This document shows, piece after piece, positions 24,560-36,283 of a DNA stretch of 64,000 nucleotides. The translations under genes and the position numbers were made by a program. The notes under the pieces were generated by a model. It was given only the letters and a program-made list of their open reading frames with translations, was not told the DNA's origin and did no database searches. Every line of letters begins with the position of its first letter. The stretch's first letter is position 1. This stretch comes from Pseudevernia furfuracea (taxonomy: Eukaryota > Ascomycota > Lecanoromycetes > Lecanorales > Parmeliaceae): the NCBI GenBank assembly GCA_022315425.1, contig JAIUPT010000030.1:992001-1056000 (forward strand). The letters run 5' to 3'.

Positions 24560-24910
24560 GGCCATGCTAACGTTGAAGCCAAGTTATGATGCTGGTATGT
24601 GGAGCAAAGAAGACTCCATAAGAGTAAGAAAATGGAAAATCTTGCTGAAGCTGGAAGTCCAAGTTCTGCTGGAGGAGTATGTATGAAGAAGGGTGATCTA
24701 CAAGAGTTGGCAAAGGCAGAGCCTAGCTGAAGCTGAAGCCCAAGCTATGCCGATAGGGTATGTATGAAGGATGATATAAACATAGGAGCTGTCAAGGGCA
24801 GAGGCATGTAGATGCTGTTTAAGTCAAACAAAGAAGACAATTGTTAAAAGCAGAGCCTTTGCTGAAGCTGGAACCTCAAGCTCTGCTGGACGAATATGTA
24901 GGAAGGATAG
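24560..24910. repeat. Degenerate repeat, GCTGAAGCTGGAA units
   Basis: Four related units of about 48 bp with variable spacers, starting near 24567, 24643, 24727 and 24862. Each begins GCTGAAGCTGGAAGTCC-like, continues through AAG(T/C)TCTGCTGGA and ends TATGTATGAAGG-like. Stops in every frame rule out a coding repeat at present, but the period and GCT/GAA content could derive from a once-coding Ala/Glu repeat. Confidence 0.5.
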
Positions 24911-25519
24911 TCTACGGTGATCGAGGAGGGGGTTTAAATAGTGGCCCATGCCTTCGGGGTTAAAGTGAGTTCTACGCTAGTCGCTAGTCGCTAGTCGCCG
25001 TGAATGGTAATAAGGTGAAGTATTCCTAGAATGAATGTGGCAAGTGATTGGTGAATCGCCGAGATAATTGAGCGACTCACTATAGTGACTATGGCGACTC
25101 GTGAAGTCGTTTGATAAGTGAAGCTATGTATTCGTTTTGACTGGCAAAAAGAGTTTAGTGCTAGTCAATTGTCGGCTTTGCAAGAAGCTGTGCATTCATT
25201 TTGACATTGATGAAGTGTACATATGACTAGTCATCATTCTACTAAGGTTTTCCTTATCTATAGTGAAAAAAGTCACTCTGGTACACAAGTATGGGCCTTG
25301 TTTGGTTGATTGTAGCCCGTTCATCTCGCAAGATTTCATTTCGACTGATAGAAAAGGGGCTGGCTTTGGCAGATGGTAACAATTCACACTGCAAGACGCC
25401 ATATCTGACAACAAACAAGGGGCAGATTGTCATGTAATGGCAGACAATTTTCGGCTAAAAGTCCACAAGTATAGTAGATTTCCATCCAGTAGGAGCTCTA
25501 GAGCGTATATATTTGACAT
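24911..25519. other. Intergenic with CTAGTCG triplication
   Basis: Contains three head-to-tail copies of CTAGTCG near 24975-24997. A diverged single unit of the following minisatellite is recognisable near 25303-25346. No gene is seen. Confidence 0.4.
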
Positions 25520-26010
25520 CCAGATTGGGCTGGTAGCCCTCAAAACCTGTCATTCTGAAATAGAATCAGCCTTCGAATATCACAAATTGATGATGTGAAC
25601 AGGATAATAGCCCTCAAAATCTGTCATTTCAAATCAGACAGGAGCTTCTTACATCACAAAATGACAACATGGATGGGTTAGCAACCCGCAGAACCAGACA
25701 TTTCAAGTCAAGTAGAAGCTTTATCCAGGTTGTGTAGCAGGTTAGATATAGGTTAATAACCCGAAAACCCTGTCATTTCAAGTCAAGCACGAGTATGAGA
25801 ACGTGATAAATGGCAAGCACATTTGGGTTGATGACCTTAGGACCAGCTATTGGTCAGTAGCCCGTAAATTCTATCCAACCAAATTGAGCAAAAGCTGCAT
25901 GCATGTCGAAACAACAAAATGATTTGGGTCTATGTCCCTCGAAAATTGTCATTTCAGATTGAGTGAAAGCCATATCCATATCAAAATCAAAAGATCAAGA
26001 CCCAACCTTC
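25520..26010. repeat. Minisatellite, ~75-bp unit
   Basis: Six adjacent diverged units start near 25527, 25600, 25674, 25751, 25827 and 25925. Spacing is 73-77 bp for the first five steps. Each unit opens with GGGTTAGTAGCCC-like sequence, then TCAAAACCTGTCATTTCAA, then an AAGC(A/T)GAAGCT-like middle and a CACAAAATGA-like end. A partial unit (CGGGTCTATCCC) follows near 26025. All frames contain stops. Confidence 0.6.
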
Positions 26011-26625
26011 GTGACAAAGTTCGGGTCTATCCCTTTCTGTGGCTGTAGTCATAAATAACAAGCCCAAAAGCTTTTCTCTTTGAAGGGTAAGCTATCTAGC
26101 TACTGCATAACAGCGAATTTATAAGGTTAGAGTGCTGGCACTTGTGAGCCAATTTAGGCGCAGACCCCTTTTCATGGCGTTGTTTAGACACATGTTCCAC
26201 TTTCATGCTAGCGGTTTAGAGAAGTGATAAAGAACAGCATGCAGGACTGCTAAAGCACAAATCGTGACTCGTTTAGGGGTCAGCCCATGTTCTGTTGTAA
26301 CAAAATGGCAGATGTCTGTTGGCATGTCATGTATCAAGGCTCTGACATCTGATTATGTGGCGTAGTCGAGTGGCATAGTCCCTCACAACTTCACCTGGTC
26401 GAGTTCTGAAGCCCTATATGGGTATGGTTTCAGGGCATATTCCCTCCATAGGACAACAGTTGTGGCTTCCAGTTCGACCTCTCGAGCTACGGTAGCCACT
26501 ATGGGTGGGCATGAGTCCTGCACTGGCATTCACGCCACAGGGAAACACTAACATCAATGCTGGGATTTGATGGTACGAGCAGGAAAAGCTGGTAGGAGAC
26601 CTAGTAGATAGAACTTCAGATCAAT

Positions 26626-28706
26626 TCATTCCAGCCATCGTTCTATAACTTTCCGAGTTGCCATCCACGCTCCCCATGCTGGCGATACGGCCTTCTCCTT
26701 TGCTTCCTTTCTTGGAATAGTCCTCAGCATTTTTACCGGCCTCTGGCCTTGGATATCTTCCTCCGAAAACCAATTGCCATGTAGGCCATAGGGAACTCTT
26801 TGGGGTAGATGCACCCTAGCGACGACATCCGTCATAGTCTTTGCATCAATGATCCACAGCTCGCTTTTGGCATCTGACCTGCACTCGTCATCTTCCGACA
26901 ATTGGGACTCATCAAAGACATAGCTGAGTATCCAGCCGTCGTCCTCGGAACCCCCATCTGTACGTGACACGAAGCGAGATTCCTGTGCATACCATCCTTC
27001 GGGCATCTTGAATACCTTGATGGGGTCCAAAGGGTCCTGACTTGCCAATACTTCCGACATGTCTCTGGTATCGACGCACCCAAATATCTGGGCCGGGGGA
27101 TCACGTATGCCTCTTTCGATGAGATTCTCAACGTCCATTTTGACAAGCGAATTAATCTTCACTGCCCGGCCAAGTGCTGCACCAAACGAGGTATCAGAGA
27201 CGGAGCAACCATAGACGTACTTTGCGGCAGCCATTGAGACCGAGTCGCGAAGAGATGGGAACTCAAAAGGAATCGCAGAAAGTGCCCATTGATGTGCAAT
27301 CAAGTTTTCGTTTCCGGAAAGAGGATTCCCCTTGTCGGAAGACTGCGGCAGACAAAACTGGTAATAATAAAGGCGGCATTGCTCCTCTTCTTGCTGATCG
27401 GCGGGTATGTCATATGTTGGAGTTGGTGCTGCTAGGTCACCGGCGCTGAAGACGAGCGAGGCTGAAGTTAAGCGGCATGCTAGCAGATTCACCATCTCTA
27501 ATCCTGGAAACCCGTTTTCCGATTTGGGATCGGTAGAGTTCCAGGAGTTAGCGGTATGGAAGATGCAGCAAGGATTCGTCTCGAACCAGCAGACATCTTG
27601 TGGCCGGTGGCGAGGGAAAACACCAAAGCGAGAGCGGCTCGTAGGGTCGTAGGCCACGACTGGCTTGTTCTTTGCAAGGTTAAGCGGATCGAGAGACAAG
27701 GGAAGGTCCATGATGATAGTGTGGGTACTGGAGACTCCAAAGTCGTGCATCATCTTGGCCGAGCCAATACCGGGAACCGGTCTGTTGACCAGATTGCTTG
27801 GGGACTGGGAGCTGTTTTTGTGAGCAGGGCCGTACGTTGAAGATACAATCGAGTAGTTGACGTAGGGTGGCACGAAGGTAGAGTGATACAAGATCAGCTC
27901 CTTAGTCTTGTGGTCGACTCGAGGCTGGAGCGAGTCAGCATGGATGAATCGCAGACAGAAGGTGGCTAAAGGTACATGGGCAGTCGTCCACTCTCTCATA
28001 AAGCTGAATGGGCCTTTGCCACCAAATCCTGGGCTCGTATCACGTCCATCCTCTCCTTCACTTGCTTTTCCATTGAACCATCCAATCGTCTCAAGGCCCG
28101 GTAATGCTATGCGCATAGGCGGCCCGCTTTCACAGGTTGCCAACGCCCGCCCATCGTGGTATAGTATTGAGGTATTTGCAACACTAATTCTCTTGATGGC
28201 CTGCTGCGAGCCTGGCAGGTGTGACAGTATAACCAGAGTAATGGTCCTGAAGATTCGCAGGATGATGGTGATTAGCGAGCTCATGGGATTAACTAGGGTC
28301 GCAATGCTGGGTAAGATCGGTGTCATGAGTGAGGATGAAGTCTTGGACGAATTGTAGACGTCGGTCAGAATGTACTGATTGACGAACTCGGGCTGGATAG
28401 CCCCTTTCTCGCCGGTTCGTGGAAATGAGACACCACTGAGCATGCCATCGCCATCGAACCAGTGTGCATCTCGCCCGAGAGCGTCGTTTGTCACCGGATT
28501 TCCCCCATTGCGAACGTATTCCCCCCCTGCAAATTCTTCTGGTATGGTACCAGTATAGGAGCAAGGTGTAAGAGGAAGAATTTGGTGAATTGGCGCGAAA
28601 TTTCCAGACAGGTAGCTGCAAGTTCGAGTCAATATGCGCGGCGGCCAGTAGGAAAGATAGCTCACGGATGACCACGACGTTTCTCCTCCGAGATCAGTTC
28701 TTTCAT
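26626..28706 (-). CDS. carX: Carotenoid cleavage oxygenase (retinal-forming, CarX type)
   Basis: Three exons, 28666-28706, 27976-28615 and 26626-27924, give 659 residues. The small first exon restores GHPYLSGNFAPIH at the N-terminus. The 51-bp intron 27925-27975 is a multiple of three, so an unspliced reading adds 17 residues inside the first iron-ligand motif. Splicing gives TAHP. The other three expected non-haem iron His ligands lie in MMHDFG, CCIFHTANSW and VPYGLHGNW. Family enzymes cleave a polyene double bond with O2. The CarX class converts beta-carotene to two retinals, and the class is assigned from resemblance to Fusarium CarX across the N-terminal half (IPEFVNQYILTD-like and LATCESGPPMRI segments) and from location beside carRA. 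A torulene-cleaving CarT/CAO-2 type is the alternative. It is divergently transcribed from carRA. Confidence 0.92.
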
Positions 28707-29462
28707 TTCTCGAATATGGTAGCTGCACAGCTAATGATTGTCTCTACAGGCCGGTTGATCTGGCCACATGGATACATAAAGCCCTTCTCGCCCTCCTCAC
28801 CCTTCAAATAGGAGGGAGGCGGTTGATTGGTTGTAGCAAAAAGATGTATACAATTCAGACTCTATGTTTCGAAGGGGTCCGGAAGATTATATTGCCGAGC
28901 CGATTCCGTCATACCCCCTCTATAGACTGAAGAAGAAGCCAGCAAGCCGTTGCATGATTACATCACTACGACTACCGTACGGAGACCTACTCCGTATTCA
29001 CACCCTCTTTCCGACAAGCCAAGCCTTTGCTAATTAATGTTAGCCAGTAATGTCAATATTAATGATGTGCAGTTCCGCTGGATGGTGGGAAATCGGAAAC
29101 TCGGCCCGCTGGGAAAAAAAAAGGCCCCTGTAATTGTGACCTCGCTGCTTTATGCCGGTTTCTCATCGCAATTGATAGGTCATCGATTTGTCGATTTGAA
29201 AATAGGTACAGCAATAAAATTGATAGACTTCCCTAGATACTACCGTCATCGGAAACCTTCACGTATTACTGAACTGAGTGTCATTTCGTAGAAATTGCTT
29301 CACATTCAACTCAAATTACCTTGCTTCTTGCTTTCACTTGACCAAATTGTCGCGCCTCTTGTTTAGCTCATAAATCTTCCCCCGCTTTTCCCGAGTTCAA
29401 GTTCCTTGAACTACTGCCCACAACAGGGAGTCATGAATTCGACAACAGTCGCGCACCGATGA
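28707..29462. promoter_or_regulatory. Divergent carX/carRA promoter region
   Basis: The 756 bp between the two start codons serve both genes. Near 29110 there is an A/G-rich run (GGGAAAAAAAAAGGCCCC). A single TGATCTGG lies near 28756, close to the carX start, and a repeated TCGATTTG appears at about 29182-29200. Shared light induction would be expected from the known biology of fungal car clusters, but no strong palindromic site is visible here. Confidence 0.5.
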
Positions 29463-31438
29463 ATGTCAACATTAGATATGGGGTATGACTATGCCTTGGT
29501 GTAAGTCATCCATCTCTCTTTCGAGTAGAAAGTCTCACAAGTCTCGCAGTCACTTGCACTACACGATACCCGCCGCGGTAGCTTTGACTTTCTGCTACTA
29601 CCCACTCTCAACCAGTCTTGGTGTTTACAAGATCCTCTTTCTCATAGCAGTGAGTCTACAGCATGCCTGGGCCTAGCATGCGCTGACCTTGCCCAGATCG
29701 CTGTCATCTCCACCACTCCGTGGGACTCGTACCTCATTCACACCCAAATATGGACTTATCCTCCCAATGCGATCATTGGTCCTACCCTCTTCAGAATACC
29801 AGCCGAAGAGGTCTTCTTCTTTGTCATTCAGACCTACAATACCTCCCTACTCTACCTCCTTCTCAGCAAGCCCACGTTCCACCCGATCTACCTTCAAGGA
29901 CAGACATTGCTCATTGACGGAAGGCAACTGGGTTTAAGGAAATGGACTGGAATATCAGCGATTGTTGCGTGCATTCTGGCAGGCATTGGAATGATCATTA
30001 AAAGCGGAGAGGGTCTTTACATGGGCTTAATACTTGTCTGGGCCGGTCCCTTCGTTTTGCTGCTTTGGTACGACTAAAAGATCTCTATCACCTTCTATTG
30101 GATGCTAATGGGTATCAGGAGCCTTGCGTATCAATTCATAATTGAATTGCCCCTTTCCAGCACTCTAATACCCATCGCCCTCCCTACTTTCTACCTTTGG
30201 ATTGTGGACACCCTGGCACTGAAACGAGGGACCTGGGTCATTGAGTCTGGAACAAAGCTGGGGTGGCATCTGTGGGACGGACTCGAGATTGAGTATGAGA
30301 CTTTTCCTCGACGCATTTTCTACCATGAAACTAATGATTTCACAGAGAAGCGGTCTTCTTCCTCGTCACAAACATCCTTATTGTCTTTGGTCTGATCGCC
30401 TTCGACAATGCTTTCGCCATCCTGCAAACATTCCCTTCACTCTTTCCCACTGTACCTACACTACCTTCGCCAATTCTCCTAGTTCGGGCACTGCTTATTC
30501 CGACTGCTTTGTACGACAACGATCGAATAGAAGGGCTGCAGCAAGCGCTCGGGCGCCTCAAAGCCAAAAGCCGGAGTTTTTACCTTGCGAGTGGGTTCTT
30601 CCAAGGGAGACTTCGTGTCGACTTGGTTCTGCTGTATTCTTTCTGTCGCGTTGCGGATGATCTAGTCGACGAAGCTGGATCGATCGGAGAGGCCAAGCAT
30701 TGGATAGCCAAGCTCAACCAGTATCTCGACATCAGCTACGAGAAATCCTGTGTCAAGGTTGAGCGACGAGAAAATCTTATATCAACGTTCCCACCAACTA
30801 CCCAGGCCGCTCTCCGATTGCTCCCGACCTCCTATCTTTCCCCCACGCCATTATACGACCTTCTGAAAGGCTTTGAAACCGATCTCCACTTTTCCTCCAG
30901 CAATCCTTTCCCCATCGAGAATGAGCTCACTCTACAAGTCTACGGAGCCCAAGTGGCGGGCACTGTAGCTGAGCTATGCTTAGAGCTAGTCTTCCATCAT
31001 ACTAAGATCTTCACGCCAGATAGCCAGCGAAGGCGGATAGTCCACGCTGGTGGCCGAATGGGCATCGCACTACAATACGTCAACATTGCGCGCGATATCT
31101 CAGTCGATGCTTCCAACGGGCGCGTCTACTTCCCAGCGACATGGCTTGAGGAAGAAGGATTGGCTCCAGGAGACATCATCAAAGAATCTACTAGCAAAAA
31201 AGCCGAGACTCTGAGACAGCGGCTTCTGGACTGTGCGTTCGAGATTTACGATGAAGCAAAAGGAGCCATTGAGGAATTACCTGCAGAAGCGCGAGGTCCA
31301 ATGCGGGTAGCAGTGGAAAGCTACGTCGAGATTGGCAGAGTGCTGAGACAGCCAGGCTACAAGGTCAAGGCTGGAAGAGCGACAGTCCCCAAACTGAGGA
31401 GACTGAGGGTCGCTTGGAATGCTTCGAACCATACTTGA
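29463..31438 (+). CDS. carRA: Bifunctional lycopene cyclase/phytoene synthase
   Basis: Five exons (29463-29500, 29550-29649, 29697-30067, 30119-30292, 30346-31438) encode 591 residues; a second in-frame ATG at 29478 would give 586. The N-terminal half is the membrane lycopene cyclase domain, with TTPWDSYLI, IPAEEVFFFVIQTYN, the repeat-like second site EIEEAVFFL and several hydrophobic helices. The C-terminal phytoene synthase domain, from about residue 285, has SFYLASGFF, the first Asp-rich motif (RVADDLVDE, about residues 330-337) and the second (NIARDISVDA). It condenses two geranylgeranyl diphosphates to phytoene and later cyclises lycopene or gamma-carotene ends. The fusion is characteristic of fungal carRA/crtYB/al-2. 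Neighbouring carB and carX supply the intermediate and final steps. Confidence 0.96.
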
Positions 31439-31744
31439 GCCCCTTCATTTTGTGCAAAATATATATTGCATATGTCCTAAAAAGGGTTTGTAAATACTGT
31501 TCAAGATACCACTTTGTTCATAGCTATGCTGGCTATATTAGCGCTAATACCATCTGTACATACAAACCCACTTCCAATTTAGCATTGGGAAACTGCGTCT
31601 GAGCCAAGGCACGAGTCACGATTTTTGTGTCACATTTCTCCTACCTTTCACATCTTTATCACCCGTCCTTCTCACACAATCTTACTTCAACTGCCCGAAC
31701 ATTTTCTACAGTCTGTAGTCGACCACCTCTATTATTCAAGCAAG
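31439..31744. other. carRA 3' flank
   Basis: AT-rich 3' flank of carRA followed by a CT-rich leader-like stretch before the next ORF. No further signal is seen. Confidence 0.35.
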
Positions 31745-32602
31745 ATGTCTGTTCCAACAATCCCGGACGCAGATTTACCTGACACCAACAGAATCCCCCC
31801 GGACTGCATTTGGCGCGCCAAGCGTGAATTTGAGGTCTTCGCAGAAGCTTGCAATAATGGATTGCGTATCCTTTCCCGATTTTCGATGGATCCATCACTT
31901 CGCCAAAGTGCACAGAGTCGTATCGCCGCCCATTGCCACGAGCGACCAGTCTTAGACATCGCGGAGACATTCCCAGATCAAAAGATGCCAGACGTCGTGG
32001 TCGGGATCTATGAAGATGCCGCACGTCGTTGTCGATGGACCGTATCTCACATGAGTGTCTACGAAGACTACTCAGAGCAACTTCAGACCCTGGCTCAAGT
32101 GCTCGATGATTACGAGAAGTCCCTTATGGTCGACATCCCGAGTCTGGACTACGACCGAACTCTTGAGGGCAGGGGTGCCGCAAGACTAATATACTTGATA
32201 CACGTGATTTCGGATAGGGACTCCCGTCTCATTCACAAAGGTCTCGACTACATGAAATACCTCTTGTATGCCTCTGAGTTCAACCACTGGATGGACGTAT
32301 GCTACCATAGATACGGACCATTCGTTTGTTACCTCCCCACCCCAACATCATTTTTCCAGCGACAACGTTTGTTACAGCCACGAAGATGTCGGAGGATGCC
32401 AACCAGACTTTCATTTGTGGCACTCTTCATTTTCACATCGAACACCTTACCAGGTACGGAGTCGCAATTAGATTGGAAAACGAATTCCGCCTGCAGCAAA
32501 AGCAAAATGGTGTTTCCAGCTGGCTTCGGCAGTTTCTCACACACACCACGTTGCCCACACTTATCATATGGATATCAAACCCACCAACATCCTCGTCGCT
32601 AA
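31745..32602 (+). CDS. Hypothetical protein between carRA and carB
   Basis: The frame opens at ATG 31745 (an upstream in-frame ATG at 31625 is less likely, as that stretch looks like leader). It starts MSVPTIPDADLPD and continues through a probably helical, charged region (RLIYLIHVISDRDSRLIHKG, MKYLLYASEFNHWMD) with good codon character to about 32300. Beyond that, the sequence changes to low-quality Arg/Thr-rich coding in this frame, while an overlapping frame (MSEDANQTFICGTLHFHIEH from 32385) looks more protein-like. An intron starting at GTATGC near 32299 and ending TTCCAG near 32359 is plausible but leaves a one-base phase problem. I recognise no domain. Same strand and position as the car genes, but no evidence that it acts in the pathway. 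Confidence 0.45.
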   Translation: MSVPTIPDADLPDTNRIPPDCIWRAKREFEVFAEACNNGLRILSRFSMDPSLRQSAQSRIAAHCHERPVLDIAETFPDQKMPDVVVGIYEDAARRCRWTVSHMSVYEDYSEQLQTLAQVLDDYEKSLMVDIPSLDYDRTLEGRGAARLIYLIHVISDRDSRLIHKGLDYMKYLLYASEFNHWMDVCYHRYGPFVCYLPTPTSFFQRQRLLQPRRCRRMPTRLSFVALFIFTSNTLPGTESQLDWKTNSACSKSKMVFPAGFGSFSHTPRCPHLSYGYQTHQHPRR

Positions 32603-33162
32603 TAAGCTAGATCTGCTGCTTACAGGTTGGAAGCAGAGTGTTTCCCCCAAAAAGCGCTTTAAGGCCTGTTATATTGTATTCTCTTTTAGGCTTTTACTCA
32701 ACTGATAAAGCAAATTTTAATTTACAACGGTTTTCAAGGTTTTTTAAATTGTACTGTACCGGGGTTTATTATTCAACAAGAGCTTCAAGGCTTGTCAGAC
32801 TATCGTCCCAGTAAAATGTCCATTCTGCTAAACAAGAGCTCAAACCTACACAGTCAACTTCTTTATTGGGCTTAATACGCAAGCGAGATATCAACTTTTC
32901 TGAAAGCAACTTCAAAGTTCGCGGACTTGAAGGTATTGCAAGAACATCTGGGGATCCCTATATGATTCTAACACAGGAAATCCGTTCCCAGAGCCAGATT
33001 CTGGGGAGGAGTACGGAAGCCTAGCTTCCGTGAGCTTTGCGTCGTTGATAATTACCTTAGTTGTCACCCGGCAAGACAGCAGTCGGGACCAATCGACTAC
33101 AACTGTAACACAAATCACTTGATCCTGCTGCTAGTAGCCAGTTGCACATTGCTCTTCGCCTA

Positions 33163-33192
<30 letters not shown>
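33163..33192. repeat. (GTC)10 microsatellite
   Basis: Ten perfect GTC units, directly visible. Confidence 0.9.
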
Positions 33193-33193
<1 letters not shown>

Positions 33194-34291
33194 ATGCTTT
33201 GATCACTACTATCCTCGATCTCTTCAGATTGTTCCAACGAGGGTCAGAAAATCAAATGTGAGCACATCACATAGAGCACCCAAAAACATGTTGCAAATGC
33301 CATAAAGCCAAGGGAAACCTCAGGATCAGTCCCTCAACCGAAAACACAATTTACAAGATCAGATAGCTTGCAAGTAAAGCTCAGCATTGCCTTCCTATCT
33401 TCGCCAAGTAAGTTGCGATGGCGTTACCCATCCTATCTTACTCTGTGGAGTATTACAATCCCCTTCCCAAAGTTGCTGATGTGAAGATTTCAATTCGAAT
33501 CAGTAGTGGATGCTGCTAAGGTTCTCTTCATAGACATCGGGCGACCTTTCTTTCTCCCGACCACTTTCTCCTGAAGCAAGACGAGATTTTTGTAAATTTC
33601 GGATCTGTCGTAATGCCCTGGAAGACTGATATTGGCAGGAGCTCAAAGATGTCCACCCCAGCTCCTTAGGTTTCACCAAGGAGAACATCGCGACACACAC
33701 AGGCAACCACATCTCACACGTGCCAAAACTCAGGGCAATCAGGCTGGTAATACCCACATCAACGAAGCTTTACAGGATGATGTGACGAGCTCAGCTCTAG
33801 GGGACAGTGCACAGTCTATTGTTTTTGGTACATGCAAAGATTGACTTGCTTCAATCTGCAAACCTTTCCAAATATCTGAAAATAGTGGGAGAAGCGGGGT
33901 TCAATGTGGCGACCTTTTAAAACAGTCCCTTAGATAGCAAGAGTCTAATGCAAGGCCCTCGAGTACAGCAATTCAATACAAGATCTAGCCACCAGCTCTT
34001 TTCTTCTGGCTTGGCTCACGCATTCTGTGTACGACTAGACAGAGTAAGAGGGAACAGCCCGTATCCTATGTCTTCTGTCAATCAGAGGAATTAAAGCTTG
34101 CAGAGGTGGGCGGCTACTCGTCATGTTTAGTGTTAGCAAAGTACCAGAGAAAGAAATCCCAATAATGTCGTGAAGAGCGGCATCAAAGAAGGGAGTTCTC
34201 TGGAACTCGAAGTTCTCTATGCTTCAAGGCAATGCTCTTCCTCGACCAATCCCAACCATGAAAGACAGATTTCTCGGGATTTGATACCCAA

Positions 34292-34304
34292 GATCGATGT
34301 GATC
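34292..34304. promoter_or_regulatory. Candidate light-response site upstream of carB
   Basis: GATCGATGTGATC lies about 150 bp before the carB ATG and gives two GATC boxes with an overlapping GATCGAT. GATC-type GATA-zinc-finger sites mediate White Collar photoinduction of carotenoid genes in Neurospora. The match is by motif only. Confidence 0.4.
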
Positions 34305-34452
34305 TAATAAGTAAGCACTCTACCTTACTCTACTTTATTCAACCTTGTGTGCGCGGAGGGATCTCCGCATCGAACGTCGTCATCACACTTAGGGTTTCTG
34401 ATCTAGGGTTCGTGCTCTTGGACTCTCGACGACTCATAATCATCCGATTGCA

Positions 34453-36283
34453 ATGAAGGAGAAGTCTGGCGAGCAGACTGCAATAATTGTAGGTATGTTA
34501 ATCCACTTTACAGACCTACCAAAATTACTTTCAAGACTGACCCGGCGTTCTTCCAGGCGCCGGTGTTGGCGGAGTAGCGACAGCAGCCCGCCTCGCAAAG
34601 GCTGGTTTCAATGTCACAGTGTTTGAGAAGAATGACTTTACCGGCGGACGATGCTCTCTGATACACCATGATGGTTATGCGAGTCACAATTAATATCTCT
34701 AAAATGGCTGTTGACTAACATCAAAGCAGCGCTTCGACCAAGGTCCATCCCTCCTCCTACTCCCTCATCTATTCCGCGAAGCCTTCCACGACCTGGACAC
34801 CTCCCTCGAAGCCGAAGGCGTGGAGCTCATGAAATGTGAGCCCAACTATAACCTCTGGTTTAGCGATGGCGAGTCCTTCGAGCTCTCCACCGACGTTTCC
34901 CGCATGAAAGATGAGGTCGAGAAGTGGGAAGGCAAAGATGGCTTCGAACGATATCTAGGCTTTCTACAAGAAGCCCATCGGCATTACGAGCTCAGTGTGA
35001 CCCATGTACTTAAAAAAAACTACACGTCGCTCTTCTCTATGGCCCGGCCGTCTTTCCTCCGCCACCTCCTTGCTCTACATCCTTTCGAGAGTATATACTC
35101 TCGCGCCTCGAAGTACTTTTGGACAGAACGGCTCCGCCGTGTTTTCACATTCGGAAGCATGTACATGGGGATGTCTCCGTTCGATGCTCCAGGCACTTAC
35201 AGTCTCCTTCAATACACTGAGCTCGCAGAAGGAATATGGTATCCTAAAGGCGGCTTCCACAGCGTCATTGCTGCTCTTATTCGCGTCGGTGAGCGCTTCG
35301 GTGTCACATACCGTCTCTCGACCTCCGTTTCCTCCATTCAACTCTCATCCAATTCCCGCCGCGCAACTGGCGTTGTCCTCGACAGTGGTGAGGTCATCTC
35401 CGCTGATATTGTAATCATAAATGCCGACCTCGTCTACGCCTATAACAACCTGCTGCCCCATTCCTCAAAAGCAATGTCACTGCAAAAAAGGCCTGCAAGT
35501 TGCAGTTCTATTTCCTTCTATTGGGCCATGAATCGTACTATTCCAGAGCTCACAACACATAACATCTTCCTTGCAGACGACTACCGCGAGTCTTTCGACG
35601 ACATCTTCAAGAGGCAGCTGATACCCTCACAACCCTCCTTCTACGTCAACGTTCCTTCAAGAATTGACCCTGCCGCTGCACCAGAGGGAAAAGACGGTAT
35701 CGTCGTACTAGTACCTGTGGGCCATTTACTCGATGAAAAAGAAGGCTCAGGCATCAAAGTAGAAAGCAAGCAAGACTGGGAAGCCATGGTAACCAAAGCG
35801 CGCGAGACCGTCTTCTCCACCATCGAAGCCCGCACTGGTGCAAAAAACCTCCAAGGAGCATTGGTCAAGGAAATCGTTAATACGCCGCATAGCTGGAAAG
35901 ATGTGTTCAATTTGGACAAGGGCGCTATTCTCGGGTTGAGCCATAGTTTCTTCAATGTGCTATCTTTTCGGCCATCGACTAGACATTCATCGATCGACAG
36001 ACTGCATTTTGTGGGTGCGTCAACACATCCTGGGACTGGAGTGCCAATTGTGCTTGCTGGAAGCAAGATTACCAGTGAGCAGGTGCTCGACGTGTTTGGG
36101 ATGGAGAAGCCTTGGAGTATAAGTGGGGAGGGGCAGGTGGAGGTCAAGGAGATCGATAGGGTGCATGCTTTGCCGATGCTTTCGAATTTCCATATTGTAT
36201 TGCTGACGCTAGTGTTTCTGATGGTAATGGCGGCATTTAGGTTTGATGCTTTAGAGGGGTTGGGGGAGGGTGTTTGGAGGTGA
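34453..36283 (+). CDS. carB: Phytoene desaturase
   Basis: Three exons (34453-34492, 34557-34678, 34730-36283) encode 571 residues. The N-terminus has the FAD-binding dinucleotide fold (AIIVGAGVGGVATAARLAKAG... VFEKND) and the GGRC element. The second intron (34679-34729) starts with GC rather than GT (TAT|GCGAGT ... AAAGCAG|CGC). This splice is the one that yields the conserved HDGYRFDQGPSLLLLP. The C-terminal bacterial-type desaturase motif (HFVGASTHPGTGVPIVLAGSK) and a final hydrophobic helix (FHIVLLTLVFLMVMAAF) complete the family architecture. The enzyme introduces successive double bonds into phytoene to give neurosporene, lycopene or 3,4-didehydrolycopene, at membranes and with FAD. Its substrate comes from CarRA. 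Confidence 0.95.

Larger units (their letters stand above)
32603..34452. other. Intergenic with (GTC)10 microsatellite
   Basis: There is a perfect (GTC)10 run at 33163-33192. On the minus strand it reads as an Asp run ending at TAG (...DQSIDDD...), possibly the tail of a decayed gene, whose upstream frame closes almost at once. The minus-strand frame 33500-33757 has no recognisable motif. The last ~400 bp contain the carB promoter. Confidence 0.45.

Noticed and set aside
33155..33260. Poly-Asp C-terminus on the minus strand
   Set aside because: The frame closes with TGA a few codons upstream of the Asp run and no acceptor gives a convincing exon, so I list only the (GTC)10 microsatellite.
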